A program made the position numbers and the translations under genes. 64,000 nucleotides of DNA, taken from contig DASO01000006.1 in assembly GCA_002503845.1 (NCBI GenBank), positions 13,361-77,360 on the forward strand, read 5' to 3'. This document shows, in pieces, positions 34,945 to 44,191 of the stretch (position 1 is the stretch's first letter; every line of letters starts with the position of its first letter). Below the pieces are notes generated by a model that did no database searches, had not been told where the DNA came from, and was given only the letters and a program-made list of their open reading frames with translations. The stretch is from Euryarchaeota archaeon UBA24 (GTDB lineage: Archaea; Halobacteriota; Halobacteria; Halobacteriales; Hikarchaeaceae).

Positions 34945-35940
34945 TCAATAAGAATTGAAGATTCGTTGTAGTTCCTGAGGGTCATTAGTTTTCATCAATG
35001 CTAATGCCAATAGTATACGTGCTTTTTGAGGCCGGAGAGTTCCACCATTTAAGAAGGGTTCTTTTACTGGTTTAAAACCAGAAGTTCCACGATTGCATAG
35101 TACAACTGGTATATCTTTTTTTGTAGCTTCGATTAGGGCATCTCCTTGAGTAGGGTGGTTGTCAGGCCAGGCAGGGCTGCAAGTGGGAAATGCAGCACAA
35201 ACAATGCCTTTTGCTCCTGAATCTACTGCTGCTCGAACCATCGTTCCATCGTCCGAAAAGGATGAATAAACTATCTGGACATCCAACAAAGGGAAATCTG
35301 ACGTAGTGTAATCGGAAATATCGAATTCGGTTTTTACTGTGGAGGCTCGAGTGGAGGTGCGATAGAAACGAACTTCGTCGAAAATATCACCTAGACGGCC
35401 GAAATTGGGAGATCTCCATGCATCGGGCCGGCTGGCTGCAAGTTTTGTCACATCCCGGGCATGGTGAATTTCCTCATTTGCAACGAAAAGAACTCCTTTT
35501 CCTACTGAATCTGGAGAAGAAGCTACACGGATGGAATCGTATAAATTTTTGAATCCCTCAGACCCTAGCTTCCCTATATTTCGCTGAGCTGCAGTGACAA
35601 TAACAGGAATTTCGGTTTTCAAAACTAGATTTAAAAAGTAAGCTGTTTCTTCAGAGGTATTAGACCCATGTGTGATCACGAAACCATCGGGAGGATTGTT
35701 CGAAGAGGATCTTTGCATAATTTCATCGTGGAGATCGAACCAAACTTCAGGGGTCAGTGCGCCACTGTTAAGGTGGGTTATTTCTGCCAAAGACAATTCG
35801 CCATGTGAAGTTACTTCGTCGGGTGCTAAATCGAGAAGGGCATCTATAGGGACAAAGTCTGCCGATGATATGTAATTTCCAGTGATATTGGCAATAGTAC
35901 CCCCAGTTCCGAGGATGTGTATTTTGGGTTTAGTACTCAT
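34945..35940 (-). CDS. L-asparaginase family protein with altered catalytic motif
   Basis: A 331-residue protein of the type I/II asparaginase family. The first active-site block is intact (ILGTGGTIANI, residues 8-18), and so is the catalytic lysine block ARDVTKLAASRPDAWRSPN. The second block reads ITHGSNTSEETAYFL where asparaginases have HGTDTxEETA: threonine is serine and the catalytic aspartate is asparagine. The substrate-binding SQDM segment reads LNSGALT. The frame is open to 36051 but the ATG at 35940 is the family start. It lacks the N-terminal domain of GatD. Probably a related amidase with a different substrate; divergent from a carbamoylsarcosine-amidase-like gene. Confidence 0.82.
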   Translation of the reverse strand: MSTKPKIHILGTGGTIANITGNYISSADFVPIDALLDLAPDEVTSHGELSLAEITHLNSGALTPEVWFDLHDEIMQRSSSNNPPDGFVITHGSNTSEETAYFLNLVLKTEIPVIVTAAQRNIGKLGSEGFKNLYDSIRVASSPDSVGKGVLFVANEEIHHARDVTKLAASRPDAWRSPNFGRLGDIFDEVRFYRTSTRASTVKTEFDISDYTTSDFPLLDVQIVYSSFSDDGTMVRAAVDSGAKGIVCAAFPTCSPAWPDNHPTQGDALIEATKKDIPVVLCNRGTSGFKPVKEPFLNGGTLRPQKARILLALALMKTNDPQELQRIFNSY

Positions 35941-36032
35941 GAGAGAGTTAGGGAGACAGAGCGTATCACGATTGCCATTTGAGAAATGGAATTGTTCGAC
36001 AGATTTTAACCGTAACCACGTGAAAAATAAGT

Positions 36033-36707
36033 ATGTCACTTGAAAATTCATACATTCCGGACATTATTCCAGAAGGTGATTTAGAATATTTTAGAAAAGC
36101 GGGATATGGGAACAGAGTTGGGTGGGGTAAATCGGCTGCAATATTAATCGTGGATATGACAGACGAATTTACTACTGGAGATTATGGAGTTGGTAGAGAG
36201 GATACAGGTTCTGCCGCTGTTGATGCGAATAAGAAATTAATTGAGGCAGCCAGAGGTGCCAATGTCCCAGTGTATTATGTAAAACCATCTAGAAACTTTC
36301 CCGAAGGATATCCGGGTGCTACAAAACGCCCGGGTGCGAGGAGTTCAGTTGAAAAGAAAGAGTCAAAAGGGCAAAATATTAACGAAAAATTGACCCCATT
36401 GAAAGAGGAAATTGTACTAGACAAACCGAGAGCAAGTGCATTTTTTGATACACACTTGGCGATGCTTTTACACAATAGAGGAATTGACACAGTGATTGTG
36501 ACGGGGATGACGACATCGGGGTGCGTGAGGGCCACAGTGGTAGATGGGCACTCTAGTAATTTTAGAATTATAATCCCGATTGAATGTGTGGCGGATAGGT
36601 CCACATTTGCTAATGAGGCTTCTTTATTTGATATGGACATGAAATATGCAGACGTGACTCCACTGAAAGATGTTGTGAACCAATTGAAAGAAATTGGGCA
36701 AAAATAG
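36033..36707 (+). CDS. Isochorismatase-fold amidohydrolase, N-carbamoylsarcosine amidase-like (second copy)
   Basis: A 224-residue cysteine hydrolase whose triad is in ILIVDMTDEF (aspartate near residue 41), VLDKPRASAFF (lysine near 131) and TGMTTSGCVRATVVDG (cysteine near 159). The TTSGCVRAT motif and about 30 residues around it match the copy at 15664-16281, so the two are paralogues of the N-carbamoylsarcosine amidase branch. An extra 25 residues at the N terminus precede the hydrolase core. It is divergent from the atypical asparaginase across a 92-base gap, so the two may be expressed together. Confidence 0.83.
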   Translation: MSLENSYIPDIIPEGDLEYFRKAGYGNRVGWGKSAAILIVDMTDEFTTGDYGVGREDTGSAAVDANKKLIEAARGANVPVYYVKPSRNFPEGYPGATKRPGARSSVEKKESKGQNINEKLTPLKEEIVLDKPRASAFFDTHLAMLLHNRGIDTVIVTGMTTSGCVRATVVDGHSSNFRIIIPIECVADRSTFANEASLFDMDMKYADVTPLKDVVNQLKEIGQK

Positions 36708-36797
36708 CATTAAAACTAAAAAATAGATAAGGGCAATACTATATCCAAGCGGGTTCTATAGGAGACATGAATAATCTTGGAGATTGGGGAGGGAATT

Positions 36798-37349
36798 ATG
36801 GAGAATAAGGTATACTACCTGCATTCTACTCTAGAAATTCCTTTGTCGGAAGTAGAAGATCATATAAAAAATTTGAATCCCCCGGAGGGGTTGGATAGTG
36901 CAGATATAAAAAGAAGGAGTAACACTTTGATCATATCTGCAGTAGTGGAAGATTCAGATCTTGGGAAATACACACCCACTGCAGTCATAAAGGGAACAGT
37001 AACTGAATTGAAGTTGCTAAAAGAGCTAACAGAAGAAGAGATAGAAGCTCTTGAACCTGATCAAGAGCGCCCCATGGACATTATAGAAATAGCCACATTT
37101 AAAGGAGAATTGGATGCCATATTGCAGAATACTGCTTTTCAGTACCAAATGTTTCAGGTTTTGTGTGAGATTGCAGAGAGAGGGAGTAAAGGATCACTTG
37201 AGGCGATATTTATTGAAGATGGCCAATTAAAAGTTGTGAAGATTACAGAAGGTGAGGTGAAACCGGCGGTAATAAAAATTACTGAAGAGAGAAAAGACGT
37301 AGATATAGAAAACGGTGTCAATTGGAGAGACAACAAGTACATAAATTGA
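36798..37349 (+). CDS. Conserved-looking protein of unknown function
   Basis: A 183-residue soluble, acidic protein that I do not recognise. The frame is open to a TTG at 36777, but the ATG at 36798 has GGGGAGGG 4 bases upstream and is the likely start. The sequence alternates beta-like and helical stretches (for example TAVIKGTVTELKLLKELTEE, then LDAILQNTAFQYQMFQVLCE) with no membrane segments or cysteine motifs. It lies 53 bases before the PAPS-reductase-like gene on the same strand, a position that suggests co-transcription and perhaps a sulfur-related or nucleotide role. No function is proposed. Confidence 0.75.
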   Translation: MENKVYYLHSTLEIPLSEVEDHIKNLNPPEGLDSADIKRRSNTLIISAVVEDSDLGKYTPTAVIKGTVTELKLLKELTEEEIEALEPDQERPMDIIEIATFKGELDAILQNTAFQYQMFQVLCEIAERGSKGSLEAIFIEDGQLKVVKITEGEVKPAVIKITEERKDVDIENGVNWRDNKYIN

Positions 37350-37402
37350 GGTGAGATACAAAAGGGATTTGTGTTCGTTGAGACAAATATATGCGTTAGA
37401 GA

Positions 37403-38356
37403 ATGGTTGTTGAGTTTCCAAACTACGTTAAAGTTGATTATACGGATGGAAAGGGCCAGTCTGCAAAGGATTACCAGGGTCTTGAACATAAACTAGAAAA
37501 ATCCATCCAAGTAGTGAGCGACGGCCTAGAGCAATATGAATCTCCAGCAATTATGTGGACAGGGGGAAAAGATTCCACCCTACTACTTTATGTGATAAGA
37601 GAAGTTGCTCGTGAGAAGGGAGAAGAAGTGCCTCCGGTAGTGTTTCTTGATCATTTTGCACACTTTTCAGAGATTATAAAATTTGTAGACAGGTGGGCAA
37701 GAATATGGAATTTAGATTTAATTAAAGCTCAAAATGAAGATATTGCCAGGCTTAGGAAAAGAGGGAGTAAAGAGATAAAAATTGAAGATCTCAATGACGC
37801 GAATCGGAAGGAAATACAAAAGTTGGGGTATAAAGAAAAGAGCGTAATCGTAGATCCAGATTCATTTGTGGGAAATCACTTGTTAAAAACCGCAGTTCTC
37901 AACGAAACGATTATACAAAATGGATTTGATGGGATTTTCTCAGGAGTCAGATGGGATGAACAAGAGGCTAGATCGGATGAGACTTTTTTTAGCCCGCGTC
38001 ACGATTTGGAGAAATACCCACCTCATGACAGAATCCACCCTATTTTACAATTTGATGAAAGGAATTTGTGGGATGCTATTTGGAAATATGTTGTCCCAGA
38101 TTCGGTGGAAAAATATCCTGTTGGCCATATTCCGGCGGATTATAATGATTTTCCGGATGGGATTTCTATAGAAGATGTTCCGGTCGGTCCAAAATATTTT
38201 GAAGGATTTAGATCATTGGGTACAGAAAAGGGATCTATGAAATCAGAAAATAAACCCGCATGGTTGCAAGATCTAGAAGAAACACCAGAAAGGCAAGGGC
38301 GGGCACAAGATAAGGAGGGCATCATGCAGCGCCTTAGGGATTTAGGATATATGTAG
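37403..38356 (+). CDS. PAPS reductase / ATP sulfurylase-family PP-loop protein
   Basis: A 317-residue PP-loop protein. The adenylyl-binding motif is AIMWTGGKDSTLLLYVIRE (near residue 50; SGGKDS in most members), followed by VVFLDHFAHFSEI and IFSGVRWDEQEARSDE near residue 180. The C terminus ERQGRAQDKEGIMQRLRDLG resembles the tail of CysD/CysH-type proteins. Relatives reduce phosphoadenylylsulfate or form adenylyl-sulfate. The CxxC-type cysteines of many CysH reductases are not evident, so an alternative adenylation role is possible. It follows an unknown acidic protein on the same strand. Confidence 0.82.
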   Translation: MVVEFPNYVKVDYTDGKGQSAKDYQGLEHKLEKSIQVVSDGLEQYESPAIMWTGGKDSTLLLYVIREVAREKGEEVPPVVFLDHFAHFSEIIKFVDRWARIWNLDLIKAQNEDIARLRKRGSKEIKIEDLNDANRKEIQKLGYKEKSVIVDPDSFVGNHLLKTAVLNETIIQNGFDGIFSGVRWDEQEARSDETFFSPRHDLEKYPPHDRIHPILQFDERNLWDAIWKYVVPDSVEKYPVGHIPADYNDFPDGISIEDVPVGPKYFEGFRSLGTEKGSMKSENKPAWLQDLEETPERQGRAQDKEGIMQRLRDLGYM

Positions 38357-38373
38357 TGAATAAATGGGGAAAA

Positions 38374-39204
38374 TTAGAGGTTCCAAGGGGCGAATTCTGG
38401 GTCTACCTGACGTTCTTCATGAGTAATGGAATCAATCACGTTGATATCTTCTATAGAGAGTGTTATGGGGAATGATTCTATATTTTTTTTGATATGGTTT
38501 TCTGAGGAGGCTTTAGGTATAGGGATCGCGCCTTTTTCTTGAATCCAAGATAGACTTACTTCTGCCTCAGTGACCCCATGTTTTTTAGATATTGCTTCCA
38601 GTTCAGGGGAGTCAAAAATTGCTCCTCTGGCAATTGGAGAATATGCCACGACAAGGATGTCATTTGACTCGCAATGGGCACGCAGCGAGTCCTGATGTAG
38701 AAAGGGATGCATTTCAATTTGGTTTGCGAATATCGGGGCGTCACATTCCTTCAAGGCTATGTCTAACTGTTGTTGTTCGAAATTGCTGACTCCGACGTGG
38801 GAGATAACACCGTCGTCTCGAAGATCTGCAAATCCAGCTAGAGTGTCCTCGGGGTCATAGGTTCCAGAGGGCCAATGTATATAGAGAAGATCCAAGTATT
38901 CTGTTTGTAATCTATCCACACTATACTCTGCTGCATTCATAACGCCCTTATATGAGAGATTATCAGTGTGAAGTTTTGTTGCGATGAATAACTCATCTCG
39001 AACTATTTCGGCCTCAGAGATACCATTACCAACATCTATTTCGTTGCCATAAGTCTGGGCAGTATCGATATGACGGTACCCTATTTCGAGGGCGAACTTG
39101 ATAGTTTCCGAGCAAGATGGGCCAGACATCTTCCAAGTGCCTAGTCCCAACACAGGTAGGCCTTTTTTTCGAGGAAGGATAATTGTTGGATCGGATGTGT
39201 CCAT
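38374..39204 (-). CDS. Aldo/keto reductase
   Basis: A 276-residue TIM-barrel oxidoreductase. The catalytic tetrad is visible as D and Y in DTAQTYGNEIDVG (near residue 47), K in FIATKLHTDNLSY (near 77) and H in LLYIHWPSG (near 110). The NADPH-binding residues appear in IPIPKASSENHIKKN near residue 229. Such enzymes reduce aldehydes and ketones, including 2,5-diketogluconate and methylglyoxal; the exact substrate is unknown. It ends 18 bases from the convergent PAPS-reductase-like gene and starts 32 bases before the GGR-like stop, so it may share that transcript. Confidence 0.9.
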   Translation of the reverse strand: MDTSDPTIILPRKKGLPVLGLGTWKMSGPSCSETIKFALEIGYRHIDTAQTYGNEIDVGNGISEAEIVRDELFIATKLHTDNLSYKGVMNAAEYSVDRLQTEYLDLLYIHWPSGTYDPEDTLAGFADLRDDGVISHVGVSNFEQQQLDIALKECDAPIFANQIEMHPFLHQDSLRAHCESNDILVVAYSPIARGAIFDSPELEAISKKHGVTEAEVSLSWIQEKGAIPIPKASSENHIKKNIESFPITLSIEDINVIDSITHEERQVDPEFAPWNL

Positions 39205-39236
39205 GTCTTTGTGATGCTAAGACGGAGAAAAGGCCC

Positions 39237-40607
39237 TTAATACTTTGGTTCGGCATTGCAAATAGAATAGACAGAATCCATAATTAGATCTCTTTCACGT
39301 TTCCATGAATCGAACCCATTAGGCGATGAAGGATAGACATCGTAGTGTTCCTTGAGTCGTCCTGCTTCTCTATTTATTCTATAAAGTTCGAACAAGAGAC
39401 CCCAGTGCCGGAAGGATTTTGTTAATGTTTTGAATTTAACCCAGAGGCCCATGGTTGTGCTTCCATGTTTGCTCATGATATCGACGAGTTGTTGTCCAGG
39501 GATACAAGAAATGACATCTGTTAGTTCAGAAACCTCATGTGCACCGCCCCAAATATTATATAAATCCATTGCGGCGTATCGCTTGCCAAAAGATTCCATC
39601 ACTTTAACATTGTAGTCCCAAAGAGAGGATTCACTTACATCATCGGACTCAATGGCATTCATTGCAGTTTGTGCAGCGAAGTGTCCAGAGGTTGCTGCTG
39701 CTCCGATGCCACCACCAGTGGTTGGATTTACATGGCCAGCAGAATCTCCTGCGGCTATGAAACCAGGAGCAACTGCGGAATCGAATGGCCTTCGGGTGGG
39801 AAGTGCAGCTCCTAACTTGTCAACTACAGTGCAATCTTTGAAATCGGGATGTGCTCGGATGTCATCCTGAACTGCTTTAACAAGCTCCATAGGAGGTTTA
39901 TTCATTTGGAATCCCACACCCACATTAATCACAGTTGGTGTCCGTGGGAAATACCAAAGATATCCTAACTCAGTGGTGGGTTTGAAGATGATAGCATCGT
40001 GCCAGTCTACTGGATTGGGTAATTCGATGACTTCCCGGTAGGCAGAGCAAAATTGTCTATATGAAACATTCGTATCAAAAGTGGTTCCAGAAAAATCCGT
40101 TTTATCTTGAAGAAGAGACATGGAACCACCAGTGTCAATCGTGATAGGTGCCTGGTAAGAAACGGGTTTTCCCTTACAGATTCCAGTGACCCCTGTGACT
40201 TGCCCATTTTGGACAACGTCTTGAATCACAGTATCATAGTGAATTTCTGCCCCTGATAATTTTACTTCATCTAGCAATACCTGACCGTATGCATATCTAT
40301 CAAGGATTGTCCCTTTTGTTTCGCCGAAAGGGATATTAATTGATTGCCCGGATGCTGGATTTTCAAAAACTGCTCGCTGAATATTCTTGTTGGTAAAAGA
40401 TTCCTTTGCGAGTCGCTCTAGATTGATTACATCAGGAAAAGTACTCTTGCCTTTGACTGCATCCCCACAGGCTATATTCCCAGCTTCTTTGACTGTTTTT
40501 CGTTCCAGCACAGCAACTGAATATCCTTCTCTAGCAGCTGTAGCAGCTGCAAAAGAACCAGCAGTGCCCCCTCCAACTACAATAATATCATACGATTGAA
40601 CGCCCAT
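39237..40607 (-). CDS. Geranylgeranyl reductase-like FAD-dependent oxidoreductase (second copy)
   Basis: A 456-residue flavoprotein with the complete GGR set: IIVVGGGTAGSFAAATAARE (residues 9-28) at the N terminus, the substrate-pocket motif YLWYFPRTP near residue 236 (YxWxFP), and FIAAGDSAGHVNPTTGGG near residue 292, the canonical GDxxG FAD motif. GGRs reduce the double bonds of geranylgeranyl chains in archaeal ether lipids, or of quinone side chains, using reduced ferredoxin. Compared with the copy at 24018-25379 this one is the more canonical and so the better candidate for the main lipid reductase. Confidence 0.88.
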   Translation of the reverse strand: MGVQSYDIIVVGGGTAGSFAAATAAREGYSVAVLERKTVKEAGNIACGDAVKGKSTFPDVINLERLAKESFTNKNIQRAVFENPASGQSINIPFGETKGTILDRYAYGQVLLDEVKLSGAEIHYDTVIQDVVQNGQVTGVTGICKGKPVSYQAPITIDTGGSMSLLQDKTDFSGTTFDTNVSYRQFCSAYREVIELPNPVDWHDAIIFKPTTELGYLWYFPRTPTVINVGVGFQMNKPPMELVKAVQDDIRAHPDFKDCTVVDKLGAALPTRRPFDSAVAPGFIAAGDSAGHVNPTTGGGIGAAATSGHFAAQTAMNAIESDDVSESSLWDYNVKVMESFGKRYAAMDLYNIWGGAHEVSELTDVISCIPGQQLVDIMSKHGSTTMGLWVKFKTLTKSFRHWGLLFELYRINREAGRLKEHYDVYPSSPNGFDSWKRERDLIMDSVYSICNAEPKY

Positions 40608-40719
40608 GGAAAAGTGTTGTTAGGAGAAGTTAAAAATGCATGGGATCTGCACGAGAGGGAAAGTTACACATATAAGAAGAAAATTGGGTGAAAAAAGTAG
40701 TATACTGAAAGGACTATAG

Positions 40720-41583
40720 TTAGTAGAATTCGCGGAGTAAATTCAGGATATCTTCGGGTGGATTTTCGGAGATATCCCACAGTGGAGAATCTAGACCGTG
40801 GGATTCTTCATAAGAAACTGAGTTTGGATTCTGATATAGTATCCCTTGGTATTCTGTTTCACTATCAAGAATTAGTTTTTTCGCGGCCTCATAGTCAGTA
40901 GGATCATGACCAATGTCATTAACATCGACAAGTGCTTCTCGGAAATATTGATAAGTATCCACCTTATTGTAAGTAACACACGGACTGAAAACGTTGACAA
41001 ATGCAAATCCATTGTGATTTATCGCTGCTTCTACGATTTCGACGAGTCGCTTTAAATCAGAAGAAAATGCCTGTGCTATGAATGTTCCTTGAGAGGACAA
41101 TGCCAAAGCGAGAGGATCCAGGGGCGGCATATGAGTCCCACTCGGACTTGTCTTTGTTTTAAGATCGGTCCCACTTGTAGGCGAATATTGTCCCTTTGTC
41201 AATCCATAGATACGGTTATCCATCACAACATAAGTCATGTTTACGTTCCTACGTACGGCATGAATAAAATGGGCAGCTCCAATCGAAAAGCCGTCGCCGT
41301 CGCCTCCTGCTACCATGACTTCTAGATTTGGATTAGCTATTTTTGCCCCACAACCAACTGGGAGGGCCCTGCCATGCACACCATGAATTGAATAAGTTCG
41401 GACGTAAGTTCCAATTTTTCCGGAACATCCTATTCCTGCAACAAAAAATGTATTTTCAGGGGAAGCTCCGGTGTTCGAGAGGGCTTTTAGTATTCCATTC
41501 ATAGTTCCGAAATCACCACATCCAGGACACCAAGTCGGTTTTTTATCGGATTTGAAATCTGCGAAATTTGCACCAGTACTCAT
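40720..41583 (-). CDS. korB: 2-oxoacid:ferredoxin oxidoreductase, beta subunit
   Basis: A 287-residue thiamine-diphosphate-binding subunit. The metal/TPP motif is GGDGDGFSIGAAHFIHAVRR (near residue 92), ending in MDNRIYGLTKGQ. Cysteine ligands of the family are seen in WCPGCGDFG, GIGCSGKIG and FSPCVTYNKVD. It oxidatively decarboxylates pyruvate or 2-oxoglutarate with CoA and ferredoxin. The ATG overlaps the stop of the alpha gene by four bases (ATGA), giving tight stoichiometry. In Halobacteria the same two-gene form replaces the NAD-linked dehydrogenase complexes. Confidence 0.94.
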   Translation of the reverse strand: MSTGANFADFKSDKKPTWCPGCGDFGTMNGILKALSNTGASPENTFFVAGIGCSGKIGTYVRTYSIHGVHGRALPVGCGAKIANPNLEVMVAGGDGDGFSIGAAHFIHAVRRNVNMTYVVMDNRIYGLTKGQYSPTSGTDLKTKTSPSGTHMPPLDPLALALSSQGTFIAQAFSSDLKRLVEIVEAAINHNGFAFVNVFSPCVTYNKVDTYQYFREALVDVNDIGHDPTDYEAAKKLILDSETEYQGILYQNPNSVSYEESHGLDSPLWDISENPPEDILNLLREFY

Positions 41584-43340
41584 TTTAACACGACCTCCTC
41601 GGGAAGTAAATAAGAATTAAGCTCCTTTGCAATTTCGTCTGCAGAGAAGCGTATCCCATCATATTTTAGTATTCTTGTAACACGAGAGAGGGAATCGTGC
41701 TCCAGAAGAGTTGCAAATTGACCACTTGCATTGCATTCTATAACAAACACCATGGAAGCATTTTGGATCGCTTCAGATATGTCAGGCCGCGGGAACACAT
41801 AAGGAAAAGAAAGGAATCTAATTTTTTGTTCTAGCTGACCTATTGCTTCCAATATTGCCCCTTCGTTCGAACCCCAAGAAATGACCAAAATGTCGGAATC
41901 GGGAGAACCAAACTCGCGGTAGTCGAAATTCTCTTGTTTGATTGCAGTTTCTACTTTTCGTCTTCTTTTTTGGACTTGTTTTTCCCGAGTAGGTGGGTGC
42001 TCAGTTCTGCGTCCTAGTTCGTCGTGTTCGAGTCCAGTTACCATATGGATTCCACCTTCAAGTCCAGGTAATGTTCGGGGACTCACACCGTCTTCAGTAT
42101 CGGCATGGGGTTTGAATTGTCCCTGTGGGTTGCACCAAGGCTCTAGTTCGGAGGTTTCGGTGAGAAATAAGCCACGTTCGCGTTTGGTAGACGTGATGTC
42201 AAATTCGTCCGGAGAATAAGTTTGGTCGGTTATTGCGAGGGATAGATCTCCTGCCAAATATACAGGGGTATTGTATTTCTCAGCTAGGTTGAATGCTTCG
42301 ACTGTTTTATGAAAACATTCTGCAACAGTAGTGGGGGCAAGGATGAATCGCTCGCATTCACTATGGCCACCATACAACATGGTGTTTAAATCCCCTTGTT
42401 CTTGTTTAGTGGGCATTCCAGTAGAAGGTCCGGCCCGCATAACGTTGCAAATAACAAGAGGGGTTTCGGTCATAGATACCAAGCCAAAGGTTTCGGTCAT
42501 GAGATCAATTCCGGGGCCAGATGTTGCAGTCATTGCCCGTGCACCAGTTCTAGCAGCACCCAAAGCAATGTTAATTGCAGATAGTTCGTCTTCTGCCTGG
42601 ATTACATGACCACCAAAGTGTTCGATTCTACCTTTTATATAGTTCATTACTGCAGTGGCAGGAGTAATGGGATAACCCGCATACAAACGGCACCCTGCAG
42701 CTATTGCACCCATCCCTATAGCTTCATCTCCATTGAGTAGAACGTATGTTGAATCGGTGCACTCTAATATGTATCCAAAATCACTAGGATTGTAATTTTC
42801 AAGGATATAGTTATGACCTAGTAATGCAGCTTTCTTATTATTCTCAACGAGATCAGATCCTTTTCGGGAAAACTGTTTTTCTAGAGACTCATCCAGATTG
42901 GAGATTGGAAAATTAGTTGCGGCGCAAGTGGCTCCAAGAGCGACTATATTCCTCATAATTGCACCCCCAGCTTCTTCTGCCAATCTCTGAAGTGGTACGT
43001 TTAGGCTGGTTATATTTCCAGGTGGTTCGAAATCTTTCATCATGGTCCGTTCTCCATCGTAAATGATTAGAGATTTGTCGTGTAATTGGCTCAAATTTTC
43101 TTCGACTGTTCGTTTGGTGAGTGCAACTAGAACATCCATGCGATCAACAACACTTTGGACAGGTACCAGCGCAGTTCTTATTTTATAAGAAGTATAGCCA
43201 CCTCGTATACGAGATGCAAAAACTTTTGATGTAAAAACGTGACGCCCGGCTCTAGAAAGTGCTTGTGCGAAAATTTTCCCAGTGGAATCGATCCCGTGGC
43301 CGGCCTCGCCCCCGATGGCCCAGTTTAGATCGTCGATCAT
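41580..43340 (-). CDS. korA: 2-oxoacid:ferredoxin oxidoreductase, fused gamma-alpha subunit
   Basis: A 586-residue protein. The first 180 or so residues are the gamma domain (LNWAIGGEAGHGIDSTGKIF), followed by the alpha domain with GAIAAGCRLYAGYPITPATAV near residue 218 and SGPGIDLMTETFGL, the CoA/TPP-facing region. The reading frame is open to 43415, but the ATG at 43340 is the family start. The YPITP sequence is the signature of the 2-oxoglutarate/pyruvate ferredoxin oxidoreductase family. Its TGA overlaps the ATG of korB. No ferredoxin gene is adjacent. Confidence 0.94.
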   Translation of the reverse strand: MIDDLNWAIGGEAGHGIDSTGKIFAQALSRAGRHVFTSKVFASRIRGGYTSYKIRTALVPVQSVVDRMDVLVALTKRTVEENLSQLHDKSLIIYDGERTMMKDFEPPGNITSLNVPLQRLAEEAGGAIMRNIVALGATCAATNFPISNLDESLEKQFSRKGSDLVENNKKAALLGHNYILENYNPSDFGYILECTDSTYVLLNGDEAIGMGAIAAGCRLYAGYPITPATAVMNYIKGRIEHFGGHVIQAEDELSAINIALGAARTGARAMTATSGPGIDLMTETFGLVSMTETPLVICNVMRAGPSTGMPTKQEQGDLNTMLYGGHSECERFILAPTTVAECFHKTVEAFNLAEKYNTPVYLAGDLSLAITDQTYSPDEFDITSTKRERGLFLTETSELEPWCNPQGQFKPHADTEDGVSPRTLPGLEGGIHMVTGLEHDELGRRTEHPPTREKQVQKRRRKVETAIKQENFDYREFGSPDSDILVISWGSNEGAILEAIGQLEQKIRFLSFPYVFPRPDISEAIQNASMVFVIECNASGQFATLLEHDSLSRVTRILKYDGIRFSADEIAKELNSYLLPEEVVLK

Positions 43341-43513
43341 TGACGGAAATGTGCATGGGTAAAACAAAAAGCTTCTGTAACGTTTCGACAAAATAAGTGA
43401 AACTTTACACCCCAAATTCAGACATCGATGGAGTTTGACATAATTTTCAAAAATTTCTGCAAACGTCTTGTTTTAGAGACGGAGGATGGAAGGGATTTCG
43501 GGCGATTGAATTT

Positions 43514-44095
43514 TTATTTCCTAGTAGAATATTTATAACTAGTTTTTTCAGGGTTTATTCCAAAATCTTCGGGGGTTAATTTAGGAGTGGGAGGGACATT
43601 GGATTTGGGAGAATCAAAAGTTGCCTGGATATGAGGAGGTATTTTGAATGATTCAAATTTAAGCAAAAGGGGTACGGCTTTTGGGGAGATTGTATCCCGT
43701 TTTTCAGACAGTCTATGTTGGATGGGCGGAGAGAGCTCAAGTTCTTCGACGGTGTCAAATCCTAGTTGGGATAGATATCCGGTCGGTTTTGTGAAGAAAT
43801 AGGATTCGTCGAAACCCTCTTTCTGAGCGTTTTTGGTTAATCTCTCAAAAATTTGGGCGAGTATAGATTCTTTTTGGGAATCATCCAAGATACAGATACT
43901 AGTTATTTCACAGAAATCTTCTTCATCGTGCTCTTTGTGAATGCGATTGCGTCCGAATCCTAATCGAGAATTTTTGTCGGAATCTATTGAGATTACGTAA
44001 TCTCTAGAACGAAAAGCGACATCGTCCGCAGAGAGGGACTCTATCTGATCAAGAAGCCAAAGTTCATCACGATTCTTAGCTGCTCGGACGTACAT
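43514..44095 (-). CDS. GNAT-like acetyltransferase
   Basis: A 193-residue protein. The N-terminal 110 residues have the GNAT pattern: a helix-strand start YVRAAKNRDELWLLDQIE, a strand LGFGRNRIHK, then EITSICILDDSQKESILAQI in the place of acetyl-CoA motif A and YFFTKPTGYLSQLGF as motif B. The usual R/Q-x-x-G-x-G/A of motif A is degenerate here (DDSQKESIL), so acetyl-CoA binding is uncertain. The C-terminal 80 residues (KAVPLLLKFESF onward) form a separate, partly disordered tail. The whole outline matches a family known in Halobacteria. Substrate unknown. Confidence 0.65.
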   Translation of the reverse strand: MYVRAAKNRDELWLLDQIESLSADDVAFRSRDYVISIDSDKNSRLGFGRNRIHKEHDEEDFCEITSICILDDSQKESILAQIFERLTKNAQKEGFDESYFFTKPTGYLSQLGFDTVEELELSPPIQHRLSEKRDTISPKAVPLLLKFESFKIPPHIQATFDSPKSNVPPTPKLTPEDFGINPEKTSYKYSTRK

Positions 44096-44191
44096 GAAAT
44101 ATCATTGTAGTCCGAATGCAAAAAGTATTTGTAGCGAGAGTTGATCGGAAAGATAATCAGAGTTGGGCCCAAAAAGAGTTGGAGGAGTAAT

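Noticed and set aside
43341-43415. N-terminal extension of KorA by 25 residues
   Set aside because: The residues are not conserved and the gamma domain begins at the ATG at 43340.
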